9,177 bases of DNA from Treponema sp. (GCA_031281685.1 JAITFA010000100.1:1-9177); one strand, 5' to 3'. Shown: positions 1 to 6,459, counted from the stretch's first letter. Numbers and translations: made by a program. Notes: generated from the sequence alone by a model not told the origin.

Positions 1-111
1 GTCCGTTTTGACGAGCGCTACAACTTTTCCAGTCTCGGCATAGAGCCGCGCAACGTCAGCGATCACTACCCGATCTGGGCTGAGTTCTGGGTCAACGCTG
101 ATACTGATTAG
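1..111 (+). CDS. C-terminal fragment of an endonuclease/exonuclease/phosphatase (DNase I-like) family protein
   Basis: Only the last 36 codons are present; the gene begins left of the window and ends at TAG 109-111. The fragment reads NVSDHYPIWAEF near its end. The Ser-Asp-His triplet followed by a hydrophobic strand is the characteristic last catalytic motif of the EEP/DNase I fold, where the His acts as the general base or acid in phosphodiester or phosphomonoester cleavage. Family membership rests on this one motif, so the substrate (DNA, RNA, phospholipid or other) cannot be given. The reading frame stays open for another 50 codons after the TAG, which is described separately. No strong terminator follows; a weak one is listed at 301-323. 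Confidence 0.7.
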   Translation, partial: VRFDERYNFSSLGIEPRNVSDHYPIWAEFWVNADTD

Positions 112-264
112 GCGGGCAAACCTCTGCTGGCGGAAGACATAAAAAACCTCACCGGGGTTTATGCCTGGGTGTTCAGAGCGCCAGCGCTGGGCGTCTACCG
201 GCTGGAACCAAGCGCACAGTACATGGGAAAGCCCCTCGCGCCGTTGCCTTTGACCGCCCGCTGA
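112..264 (+). other. In-frame open extension after the EEP stop codon
   Basis: Directly after the TAG at 109-111 the same frame is open for 50 codons to TGA 262-264. It encodes a sequence with ordinary protein-like composition, including GVYAWVFRAPALGVYRL. There is no convincing start codon with a ribosome binding site inside it; the candidates are GTG in the WVF part and ATG in the YMGK part. It could be the decayed tail of a longer EEP gene, a readthrough extension, a remnant of another gene, or chance in G+C-rich DNA. I do not recognise the sequence. Confidence 0.3.
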
Positions 265-300
265 CTGCAGCGGCCCAGCAGCCTGTCGCGTTCCGTTCAC

Positions 301-323
301 GGCGCTTTAACCGCCCGTTTTTT
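301..323 (+). terminator. Weak candidate intrinsic terminator
   Basis: GGCG 301-304 can pair with CGCC 312-315 across a 7-base loop, and a run of six T follows at 318-323. The stem has only four G:C pairs. An alternative stem pairs ACCGC 310-314 with GCGGT 324-328. It would end transcription coming from the EEP gene. Low confidence because the stem is so short. Confidence 0.25.
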
Positions 324-324
324 G

Positions 325-471
325 CGGTCATGGAACATTTTTCTGGCGGCAAACGGCATTTCGTTTATGGCAAACAAACTTTCGTTTGAGGCGGAGACAA
401 ACTTCCCTGAGGCAAAGACAAACTTCCCTGAGGCAAAGAAACTTTTCCCTGAGGCGGAGACAACGAGCTTT
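325..471. repeat. 21-bp tandem repeat array, about seven units, degenerate at the edges
   Basis: The clearest units are 388-408, 409-429 and 430-450, each exactly 21 bp with the pattern GAGGCRRAGA-(C)AAACTTCCCT. Unit 451-471 starts identically (GAGGCGGAGACAA) and then diverges. Unit 367-387 (GGCAAACAAACTTTCG core) and unit 346-366 are more diverged, and 325-345 is marginal. Because 21 is a multiple of three, every frame reads as heptapeptide repeats. On the plus strand ATG 367 opens a 37-codon frame to TAA 478-480 with EAKTNFP-type heptads. On the minus strand the heptads read ASGKFVF-like. No ribosome binding site precedes either frame, so I regard this as a DNA-level repeat and not a proven gene. 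The flanks 265-324 and 472-552 hold nothing I recognise. Confidence 0.75.
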
Positions 472-552
472 GAACAGTAAACGCCAATGTCCTGCCTGTG
501 CTGGCATATCTCTGGCTCCGTCGATGGCATACCCCAGAGCCTTTCCCCTTGC

Positions 553-1125
553 CTAAGACGCTTCTTTATACGCGGGTAACCATACTGGTTCCCCAATCTC
601 CCAAGCAAAAGAGTATGCCGGCGCTCCACTATCCAGCGGACTGAGGCTCATGTTTGCCAACATCGCGGCTCGAAACGGGGGGACAGCCAGCTCTGGCAGG
701 ACTGCCTGTCGCGTAAGCGTCTCATCGCCCGGACCAAGAAGCGCGGCGCAGAGAATCAGGCGGGGGAAGCGATACAACACCGCGCTGGCGGGAAACTCTT
801 CAGGCGCGGGAACCGGCGTGTCCAGCAAGGGACCGAACAAGGACAGGGCGGGCGAGGGGCAGTCCACGGTTTGCGGGGGCAGCGCCCGCGCTTTTCCGTC
901 CCGCCCGCTGGCGCTGAGGTTCCGCTGGTTTAGGGCAAGGGCTTTGAGTTCGCCCCGCGAACAGGCGCGGGAAACAAGCGCAAGCGGCGCGACATTGGGG
1001 AAGGAATACGCGCCCGCGAAACCAGCGGTAAAGAGCTTGCGGCTGTATGGCTCAAGCGCCTGTGCGCTATCGCGGTGAGGGATAAGCACAACAAAATGAA
1101 ACGGGCCAGCTTGCGGTAATGTCAT
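553..1125 (-). CDS. Conserved-looking hypothetical protein, 190 aa
   Basis: I do not recognise the family. The protein begins MTLPQAGPFHFVVLIPHRDS, continues with alternating conserved-looking blocks (AGFAGAYSFPNVAPLALVSR near residues 35-55), and ends with a Trp-rich segment, SFAWEIGEPVWLPAYK. It has no signal peptide, membrane segment or obvious catalytic motif; it does not show the two HxT/S motifs of 2H phosphoesterases. Starts at ATG 1156-1158 or TTG 1165-1167 would lengthen it, but the added residues (FHHVLHHNVS) look untranslated, so ATG 1123-1125 is preferred. No Shine-Dalgarno sequence precedes it; a CATAAT hexamer on the minus strand (1132-1137) lies six bases upstream and could be a -10 giving a near-leaderless message. 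An opposite-strand open frame also spans this G+C-rich stretch but is compositionally poor. Function unknown. Confidence 0.6.
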   Translation of the reverse strand: MTLPQAGPFHFVVLIPHRDSAQALEPYSRKLFTAGFAGAYSFPNVAPLALVSRACSRGELKALALNQRNLSASGRDGKARALPPQTVDCPSPALSLFGPLLDTPVPAPEEFPASAVLYRFPRLILCAALLGPGDETLTRQAVLPELAVPPFRAAMLANMSLSPLDSGAPAYSFAWEIGEPVWLPAYKEAS

Positions 1126-1134
1126 GGACACATT

Positions 1135-1923
1135 ATGATGAAGAACATGATGAAACATAAGACCCAACTGCTTGTTGATCGCTTTACCGGGATACTATCG
1201 GCGTGGCCCGGTGTTGAATGTGTGTCTCTTAATGAGACCGCGTTAGTTGACACCCTTCACCCTTACTTTGCGCTCATCTTTGATGTGTTTTATGCCAGCC
1301 CTGTCCCAGCTCTTGAGGAACGGCGCCGCTTGTTTAAGGAAGACGCTATAGCGTTTGAATCCCAGCCGAATAAAGACCGTTTTCTTGTTGGAGAGGTTCC
1401 GGTGCGCTTAGAATACAAGTCAATCAAGAAGATCGATGAGCTTGTGTCCATCGCTGATACGAAATACGAGTCTTTATGGCTCATCAAGGATTCTGGAACC
1501 TACGGTTTCTACCGTTTAGTTTACGGAAAAATTCTCTTCAAGCGGAGTGATTGGATTACAACAGTACGGAATCGGCTGTCGGCGCTTGATCAGTTTTTTT
1601 GGGACCAAATACGCGCCTTTAACCAGTCAAAGATGGAACACCTCCTGAATGATTTGGGGGCTGCGTTGTTTGAAGAGAATGATTTCCACTACCTCATTTC
1701 CGAGGCGTTGTTTATCAAGACTGTCTGTCTCACCCTGTTTTGCATAAACCGCCGTTTTGAGCCATCCCACCGCGCTTATTACAAGCAGGCGCTGGAGCTG
1801 CCGGTATTGCCTGACGGGTTCCACGCCCAGCTTGACAGCTTCCTCCGTTCCGATGTGGAAATGACCAGAACGCGCAGGTATACGCTGGCTCAAGTTATTG
1901 CGCGAAACGTACTCAATCTATAG
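1135..1923 (+). CDS. Nucleotidyltransferase-like protein (resembles DUF4037-type proteins), 262 aa
   Basis: First gene of a three-gene run. The middle reads YFALIFDVFYASPVP (residues 44-58), then VPVRLEYKS (88-96), then LWLIKDSGTYGFYRLVYGKILF (115-136, split by a loop). This order resembles nucleotidyltransferase-fold proteins, with a carboxylate strand, a second acidic strand and a 'lead-in to a beta-hairpin' block; D50 and E93 are candidate metal ligands, but the classical GS...DxD signature is not evident. The C-terminal half is helical, with a segment LFCINRRFEPSHRAYYKQAL (201-220) of the type seen in substrate-binding helical domains of such proteins. Starts at 1135, 1138, 1147 and 1150 are all possible (Met-rich beginning), and none has a good ribosome binding site. 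Substrate unknown. The gene stops three bases before the pentapeptide gene, implying joint transcription. Confidence 0.65.
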   Translation: MMKNMMKHKTQLLVDRFTGILSAWPGVECVSLNETALVDTLHPYFALIFDVFYASPVPALEERRRLFKEDAIAFESQPNKDRFLVGEVPVRLEYKSIKKIDELVSIADTKYESLWLIKDSGTYGFYRLVYGKILFKRSDWITTVRNRLSALDQFFWDQIRAFNQSKMEHLLNDLGAALFEENDFHYLISEALFIKTVCLTLFCINRRFEPSHRAYYKQALELPVLPDGFHAQLDSFLRSDVEMTRTRRYTLAQVIARNVLNL

Positions 1924-1926
1924 CCT

Positions 1927-2526
1927 ATGTTTACCATAAATTTCTGCGCCGCAGGCTGCGGTCGCGTGGCTTTGAGTGGTTCCAAACTCTGTGTGGTTCA
2001 CGCGGCTGACCCTGACGCGGAAATTGCGCGAATTGTCAACATGATTCAGGAGCAGCAAACCATTAAAGACCTCGTTGCCGGAGGCGGGCGTTTCGAGAAC
2101 GTAGACTTTTCTAAAAGACATTTTTACGGCTGCACCTTCAAGGGCGCTTCCTTTACCAGTTGTATTTTTACCGGCGCACGTATGCGTATGGTTTTCTTTG
2201 ATTTTGCCGAATTTTTCGATTGCGATTTTAGCGAAAGCGATCTGCAATTCATTTCCTTCGCGGGTACGGTCATGCGGGACTGCGTCTTTGAGAAAGTCGA
2301 GGCGCTTCATCTGAATTTCGGCGGCGCGGTCATCACGAACAGCCAGTTCAAATCATCGAATCTGTACAACAGCCGTTTCATTAACGCGAATATCACTTTC
2401 TCAAATTTTATTGACTGTAACTTGCAACGAACCAATTTTATCAAAGCCTATCTGGAAGAAGTGTCTTTCAAGTCATCCAACAGCGCCGAAGCCGTGTTTG
2501 ATTTTAGCCCAATGGAGCTAAAGTGA
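1927..2526 (+). CDS. Pentapeptide-repeat protein with N-terminal Cys/His motif, 199 aa
   Basis: Residues 7-25 hold C7-x3-C11-x10-C22-x2-H25, a plausible small zinc-binding head. After a helical linker (about 30-52), the rest is a pentapeptide-repeat domain. From F56 to F191 every fifth residue is the central inward-facing position (F, L, M or I), giving 28 consecutive pentapeptides with only A126 and S186 out of pattern. Such domains form a right-handed quadrilateral beta-helix of four pentapeptides per turn, so about seven turns here. Some family members mimic DNA and protect gyrase (Qnr, MfpA), but most have unknown roles and nothing here singles out that function. The protein is predicted cytoplasmic; no signal peptide or membrane segment. 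ATG 1927 follows the upstream stop after only CCT, without a ribosome binding site of its own, and the end overlaps the next start (GTGA), so the three genes are probably translationally coupled. Confidence 0.88.
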   Translation: MFTINFCAAGCGRVALSGSKLCVVHAADPDAEIARIVNMIQEQQTIKDLVAGGGRFENVDFSKRHFYGCTFKGASFTSCIFTGARMRMVFFDFAEFFDCDFSESDLQFISFAGTVMRDCVFEKVEALHLNFGGAVITNSQFKSSNLYNSRFINANITFSNFIDCNLQRTNFIKAYLEEVSFKSSNSAEAVFDFSPMELK

Positions 2527-3140
2527 AACTGTTCTTTCACTATTCCGCGCTCGGTTATAGTAACTCTTACATACTGGGTAATGAGGAGCGTGAGGCTATC
2601 CTCATCGACCCCAGCCACATGGCCAAGGGAATACTCAATTTTATTGAGGATAACGACTATCATCTGCGGGCTATACTCGTTACCCATGATCACAAGAACC
2701 ACGTTCAGGGGTTGCGAACCCTGAAACGGATATACGACGCCGAGCTATATGCGGTCAATCACGTTATCATGGAACACAAAGCCACGCTGATACACGACAG
2801 TGAAACGCTTCACATTGATTCATTCGCGTTTGAGGTGATTTCCATACCCGGCCATTCTCCTGATTCCGTGGTTTTCAAAATCGGACGTATGATTTTTACT
2901 GGCGACGCGCTTTCCGCCGGCTTGATCGGTAAAACAGCCAGTAACTATGGCGACGCGACCGAACTTGCCGCCCTGCGAAGTAAACTGTTTTCCCTGCCGT
3001 ATGATTGCATGGTGTTTCCCGGACATGGCCCGCCCACATCGCTGGAATCCGAGCGTCGTTTTAACGCCGGTATCCAGCTCTGCGAGGAAAAGCGTCGTAA
3101 AGGCTTTAGCGTCCCTAACGATCTTTTTATTGGGCGATGA
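2523..3140 (+). CDS. Metallo-beta-lactamase-fold hydrolase (glyoxalase II-like), 205 aa
   Basis: The MBL-fold metal motifs appear in order. THDHKNH at residues 54-60 corresponds to the HxHxDH motif, but Asn59 replaces the Asp that usually binds the second metal. Then come GHSPDS (H111), TGDAL (D128) and FPGHGPPT (H168). Length and motif spacing fit the single-domain glyoxalase II-like hydrolase group, which includes thioesterases and other hydrolases that break activated esters or thioesters in the cytoplasm. The substrate cannot be told. The start is GTG 2523, overlapping the TGA of the pentapeptide gene (GTGA), with GGAG at 2513-2516 as the ribosome binding site inside the upstream gene. 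It ends 27 bases before the convergent epimerase-like gene; no clear terminator lies between. Confidence 0.9.
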   Translation: MKLFFHYSALGYSNSYILGNEEREAILIDPSHMAKGILNFIEDNDYHLRAILVTHDHKNHVQGLRTLKRIYDAELYAVNHVIMEHKATLIHDSETLHIDSFAFEVISIPGHSPDSVVFKIGRMIFTGDALSAGLIGKTASNYGDATELAALRSKLFSLPYDCMVFPGHGPPTSLESERRFNAGIQLCEEKRRKGFSVPNDLFIGR

Positions 3141-3167
3141 GGACTGCTGCGTAACTCAACGCCTGAA

Positions 3168-3974
3168 CTATGTGGAAATACAGAACGAGCGCAGGAGTTT
3201 GAGCGCCGCGCCTGCCTCCACGAGCGCATCACTACTCACACCCCCTTCAAGGCTGATACCCGCGTCATAGCCTATGGTTTTGAGAAGCTGGAAAAAACGT
3301 CCGTAATCCTCACCGTCGCCTTCACGCGGCAGCAAGCGTCCCTGTTTCGCGGCAATATGCACATGGCGCAGTTCATTGCCTGCCTTTGTGATAACTGCCA
3401 AGTCTTCGTCTTCCTTACGCATGTGGAAGTAGTCAGCGAGTAGTTTGATGTGGGCAAGGTTCAGGTCCTGAACCAAAGCAAGGCCCTCGCCAACGCTGGT
3501 GATGAAGTTACTCTCCTCGGAATTGAGCGGCTCAATAACAATGGTAATCCCCAGCGGACTGGCCAGGTTTTCAAGGTTATAAAGCAGTTCACTGAACTGC
3601 TTCCGTCCAGCTTCATAAGGAAAGCCCGCAGGCAGATTCTTTGCGCCAGCGCTGCCCAGCACAATGATCTTGATGCCCAACGACGCAGCCCATTCACACG
3701 CCTCTTTTGCGTACTCAAGCGCCAGCTCCGGCTTTGCCTCCGGGCCGGTCAAGCGTAACCGCGCCGGAAAGAAGTTGTTACACGCCGTGGCTGGAATACC
3801 CCCAGCCGCTACCGCTTTGGCCAGCTCGACCCGTTGAGCGTCTGTGGCACTCATCACCTGAGCCAGCGGAAGTTCCAGGTAATCAAAACCAAGCTCCGCT
3901 ATCATGGGGATAATCGTAACGCCTGTTTTTGCCTCGTCCTTTGCCAAAGGACCCAAACAGCAACCAATCTTCAT
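3168..3974 (-). CDS. Sugar phosphate isomerase/epimerase family protein (xylose isomerase-like TIM barrel), 268 aa
   Basis: The length and the four expected metal-binding positions fit the AP-endonuclease-2/xylose-isomerase-like TIM-barrel superfamily that includes D-tagatose 3-epimerase, IolE and hydroxypyruvate isomerase. The ligands appear as E148 in IVIEPLN, D181 in LLADYFHM, H206 in RHVHIA and E243 in SLEGG. The first strand begins right at the N-terminus (MKIGCCLGPL). These enzymes bind Mn2+ or a similar ion and move a keto/hydroxyl group or invert a ketose carbon via a cis-enediolate. The exact sugar cannot be given. ATG 3972-3974 is supported by AGAGG on the minus strand (3982-3986), eight bases away. 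It is divergent from the dehydrogenase-like gene at 4090 across a 115-bp regulatory region, suggesting both serve one carbohydrate pathway. Confidence 0.88.
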   Translation of the reverse strand: MKIGCCLGPLAKDEAKTGVTIIPMIAELGFDYLELPLAQVMSATDAQRVELAKAVAAGGIPATACNNFFPARLRLTGPEAKPELALEYAKEACEWAASLGIKIIVLGSAGAKNLPAGFPYEAGRKQFSELLYNLENLASPLGITIVIEPLNSEESNFITSVGEGLALVQDLNLAHIKLLADYFHMRKEDEDLAVITKAGNELRHVHIAAKQGRLLPREGDGEDYGRFFQLLKTIGYDAGISLEGGVSSDALVEAGAALKLLRSFCIST

Positions 3975-3997
3975 ATTTATACCTCTGTGCTTATAAT
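3970..3997 (+). promoter_or_regulatory. Candidate sigma70 promoter for the dehydrogenase-like gene
   Basis: A perfect TATAAT at 3992-3997 is preceded by TTCATA (3970-3975; four of six to TTGACA) at a 16-bp spacing. Transcription would start near 4004, giving a leader of about 86 nt that contains the palindrome at 4055-4073. On the minus strand an overlapping TGCTATTAT extended -10 (hexamer on 3993-3998) could drive the epimerase-like gene with a very short leader. Both are pattern matches only. Confidence 0.4.
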
Positions 3998-4054
3998 AGC
4001 ATATATTAGAGTTATGGAACCGGAAGCTTATAAACTTCTCATATTTTGAAGTCT

Positions 4055-4073
4055 ATGCTATCATTGATAGCAT
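4055..4073. promoter_or_regulatory. 19-bp perfect palindrome, candidate operator
   Basis: ATGCTATCATTGATAGCAT is a perfect inverted repeat of 9 bp around a single central T. It lies between the predicted promoter and the ribosome binding site GGAGG (4075-4079) of the gene at 4090. A third copy of the ATAGCAT half-site occurs at 3996-4002, overlapping the predicted -10 elements of the divergent promoters. This is what a dimeric repressor site looks like; a short RNA hairpin is the alternative. The regulator is not encoded in the window. Confidence 0.55.
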
Positions 4074-4089
4074 CGGAGGAAGGAAACAG

Positions 4090-5319
4090 ATGGAATACAA
4101 GGAATATGCCGCTATTGCGACTATCATCAGGGGGCTGTTTATCAACACAGTGGGATATCCCTGGGTTGTTGTACATGAGCGTTGTGAACGCGCTGAGGAA
4201 ACCGTGTCGGCTGACGCGCTGGTGGTTGATATTTCCCCGGCTCTGCGGAATGGTGTTCTGGACGAAGAGGCTGCGGCAAAGGTTTTTCAGGAAGCCTGTA
4301 CAGCCTGGGAATTCGACAAAGCCCCCAGCGGTGTTGAAGCGGCCATGAAGCAGGAGGCGGCGAAGAAGGAGCCGTCCTGCATCGTACTGAAACGCGGCGC
4401 TATTGAGGCGTTCTACTGGATCGATAAAGACATTGACGCCGCACGAAAACGCATGTATGGCAAAACAGCCTCCGTGCTTGAGGGAAAAGTTCCTCAAAGC
4501 CACCCGTTGCTTATTGAACAGAAACTTGACGCAGCCACCCGCGCTGGCGTTGTACAGCACAAAATAGCCCTGCTTGAGGGGGACATACAGAACTCGGCAA
4601 GCATTGCGCGAAGCCTTGCCTGCTCCGGCGCGCTGGTCTTTATCGCGGACGCTAATCTGGAAGCGGCGCAGCAACTCGCCAACGCCATCAACACCAATGC
4701 GCGGCGGACAGCGGCTATTCCGGTTCAGGTAAACCATACCGACGAAGCTTCGGTCGAAGCCCTGTTTAACACCATAGTGGAAACCGCCGGCGGCTTGGAC
4801 ATCTGTATCTGTGTTGAGAATATGTTTGAGCGGGGACATCTGCTTGAGCGAAGTCTTGAGGAGTTTAAAACGCGCAATACCGTGTTTTTCCTCATAGCCA
4901 AATACGCGGGGCTGCTATTCAGACGCCAGTTTCGTACCGCGCCATCATGGATAACCGATATTATTCGGGTTAGCGAGTATTTTTACGGCGAGAATCAGGA
5001 GTGTCTGGGACTGTCCGCGAGTCTTGCGCTGGAACTGATCGAGTACAACATAAAGGTAAACACAATCTGCCCAAATAACGACTTTGATCACCCCTTCTGG
5101 ACAGACCCTGAAACCGGTCTTTTCGCGCAGTACCTCAAAGCCGGCAAGGTTCCCGGCGCAAGGTCTATCGCCGAGGTAAAAGCCTACTACGAGGCAAAAG
5201 TTCCAATGAAGCGCTCGTGTACCGCGCTGGACATAATGCGCGCCGTTTACTATGTCATTGAGCAGAATTACGAGACCGGTCAGACGCTGTCGGTTTCCGG
5301 CGGGAAAAAGGTCCTATAA
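4090..5319 (+). CDS. Short-chain dehydrogenase-like protein with N-terminal extension and degenerate active site, 409 aa
   Basis: Residues 157-405 follow the short-chain dehydrogenase (SDR) layout: a beta-alpha-beta unit ending in VFIADANLEAA (D187 where NAD-type enzymes place an acidic residue), LDICICVEN in place of the NAG strand, a helix LSASLALELIEYNIKVNTICP (308-328 in two parts) matching the usual ALALEL...IRVN.I.P block, and the closing TGQTLSVSGG. Key catalytic pieces are altered: the Gly-rich TGxxxGxG reads LEGDIQNSASI (162-172), and the YxxxK pair reads Y299-G-E-N-Q303. The first 150 residues are not SDR and I do not recognise them. The plan resembles the C-terminal half of bifunctional aldolase/dehydrogenases (RhaE-type) and proteins annotated as sorbitol-6-phosphate dehydrogenase subunits. 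It may be a non-catalytic or altered subunit. A strong ribosome binding site, GGAGGAAGGA, supports ATG 4090. Its TAA overlaps the convergent M20 gene's end by six bases. Confidence 0.75.
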   Translation: MEYKEYAAIATIIRGLFINTVGYPWVVVHERCERAEETVSADALVVDISPALRNGVLDEEAAAKVFQEACTAWEFDKAPSGVEAAMKQEAAKKEPSCIVLKRGAIEAFYWIDKDIDAARKRMYGKTASVLEGKVPQSHPLLIEQKLDAATRAGVVQHKIALLEGDIQNSASIARSLACSGALVFIADANLEAAQQLANAINTNARRTAAIPVQVNHTDEASVEALFNTIVETAGGLDICICVENMFERGHLLERSLEEFKTRNTVFFLIAKYAGLLFRRQFRTAPSWITDIIRVSEYFYGENQECLGLSASLALELIEYNIKVNTICPNNDFDHPFWTDPETGLFAQYLKAGKVPGARSIAEVKAYYEAKVPMKRSCTALDIMRAVYYVIEQNYETGQTLSVSGGKKVL

Positions 5320-6459
5320 AGCAATCTGCTGTTGCAGGTCCTTTGACACAATAACGTCGTGGCCCGTGAAGGCCATGGCAAGAGCGCCGCGCCGGAGCAG
5401 AGTCTTGCCGCTGTCGGTGACGGTGCGCTCCGCAAAGGCTTTGCTGTGAATGATCAGGTTCGGGTCGCCAAAGCCAAGCCAGCCGTGAACCGAGGGAATA
5501 CGATGACTCACGTTGCCCATGTCAATAGAGCCGCCTATTTCCCCCGGCAATATGGTTTCGCCCAGATCGCGCAGGTGCTTGTTATACACAGCGGACAGGG
5601 ACTGATTTGTTACCATGTCGGCATAAGCCGTCTGAAACGGCTTTATGGTAAGCGTCGCGCCGGTCATGCTTGCCGCGCCAGCGGCACATTCTTTGAAACG
5701 CTCCACAGCCCGCGTGAGGTTCGTCATGTTTGCGGCGCGTATGTAGAAACGCGCTTCCGCGTATTCAGGGACAATGTTCGGAGCAACGCCGCCCGCGGTA
5801 ATGATGCCGTGGAACTGCACGTCGCGGGTAACGTGCTGACGAAGCGCGTTCACGCCGTTGTAAAACAGGATCAGGGCGTCAAGAGCATTGATGCCGGCTT
5901 CCGGCGCCATTGAAGCGTGAGCCGCCCGTCCTGTATAGCTCACGATGAGCGGGCGCAGCGCCATTGACGGACCGCTCTCTCTGGTAACGCTGTTGGGGTG
6001 CGTCATAATCCCAACCGTCATGTCGTCAAATACACCCTGATCAGCCATAGCGACCTTCGCGCCAAAGGTTTCCTCAGCCGGTGTGCCAAATACCACGATC
6101 TTGCCGCCAATGCTGTCAAGGACCGCCTGTAAACCAAAAGCCGCGCCAAGCGACATGGTACAGATGAGGTTATGACCGCAGCCGTGACCAATGTCCGGCA
6201 GGGCGTCGTATTCGCAGAAGTAGGCAATGGAAGCCCCGGACTTGCCGCTGTCGTAAACAGCGCGGAAAGCAGTGGGAAAGCCGCAGAACTTGTCGTCAAC
6301 GCTAAAGCCGTGCGCCACAAGGGTCTCGGTGAGGAGCTTATGCGCCTTGTATTCCTCGTTCCCCAGTTCCGGGTTCTCGTAAAGAAAACGGGCAATGCCG
6401 AACAAATTGTCCAGTTCGCCGTCAATGCTGTTTTGTATGGTGTCGTATAATTCTTGCAT
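5314..6459 (-). CDS. M20-family amidohydrolase/peptidase (AbgB/ACY1L2-like), 381 aa
   Basis: The metal-site motif EYDALPDIGHGCGHN (residues 83-97) is characteristic of the M20 subgroup that contains p-aminobenzoyl-glutamate hydrolase subunit B and aminoacylase-1-like 2. The other expected elements are present: GTPAEET (124-131, catalytic and metal-binding Glu), THPN (153-156), GRAAHAS of the lid or dimerisation domain (177-183), GGSIDMGNVSH (309-319) and the final metal-ligand His in LIIHSKAF (338). The length is normal for the family, with no signal peptide. These enzymes cleave an N-acyl amino acid or dipeptide-like amide bond using one or two Zn2+ in the cytoplasm; the substrate is not determined. 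The start ATG 6457-6459 lies six bases after the ligase stop, with only a weak GTGAG site, so it is the second gene of an operon and probably depends on coupled translation. Confidence 0.92.
   Translation of the reverse strand: MQELYDTIQNSIDGELDNLFGIARFLYENPELGNEEYKAHKLLTETLVAHGFSVDDKFCGFPTAFRAVYDSGKSGASIAYFCEYDALPDIGHGCGHNLICTMSLGAAFGLQAVLDSIGGKIVVFGTPAEETFGAKVAMADQGVFDDMTVGIMTHPNSVTRESGPSMALRPLIVSYTGRAAHASMAPEAGINALDALILFYNGVNALRQHVTRDVQFHGIITAGGVAPNIVPEYAEARFYIRAANMTNLTRAVERFKECAAGAASMTGATLTIKPFQTAYADMVTNQSLSAVYNKHLRDLGETILPGEIGGSIDMGNVSHRIPSVHGWLGFGDPNLIIHSKAFAERTVTDSGKTLLRRGALAMAFTGHDVIVSKDLQQQIAL

Noticed and set aside
297..629. 110-codon minus-strand frame with ASGKFVF heptads
   Set aside because: It overlaps the end of the 553-1125 gene in another frame, its start lacks a ribosome binding site, and its heptads are the by-product of the 21-bp array.
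650..1078. 142-codon plus-strand frame opposite the 553-1125 gene
   Set aside because: Arg/Ser/Ala-rich composition without domain-like pattern, typical of an antisense frame in G+C-rich coding DNA; the minus-strand frame has a more natural protein sequence.
4039..4839. 266-codon minus-strand frame opposite the dehydrogenase-like gene
   Set aside because: Its opposite strand has a strong ribosome binding site and SDR landmarks; this frame has no recognisable features.
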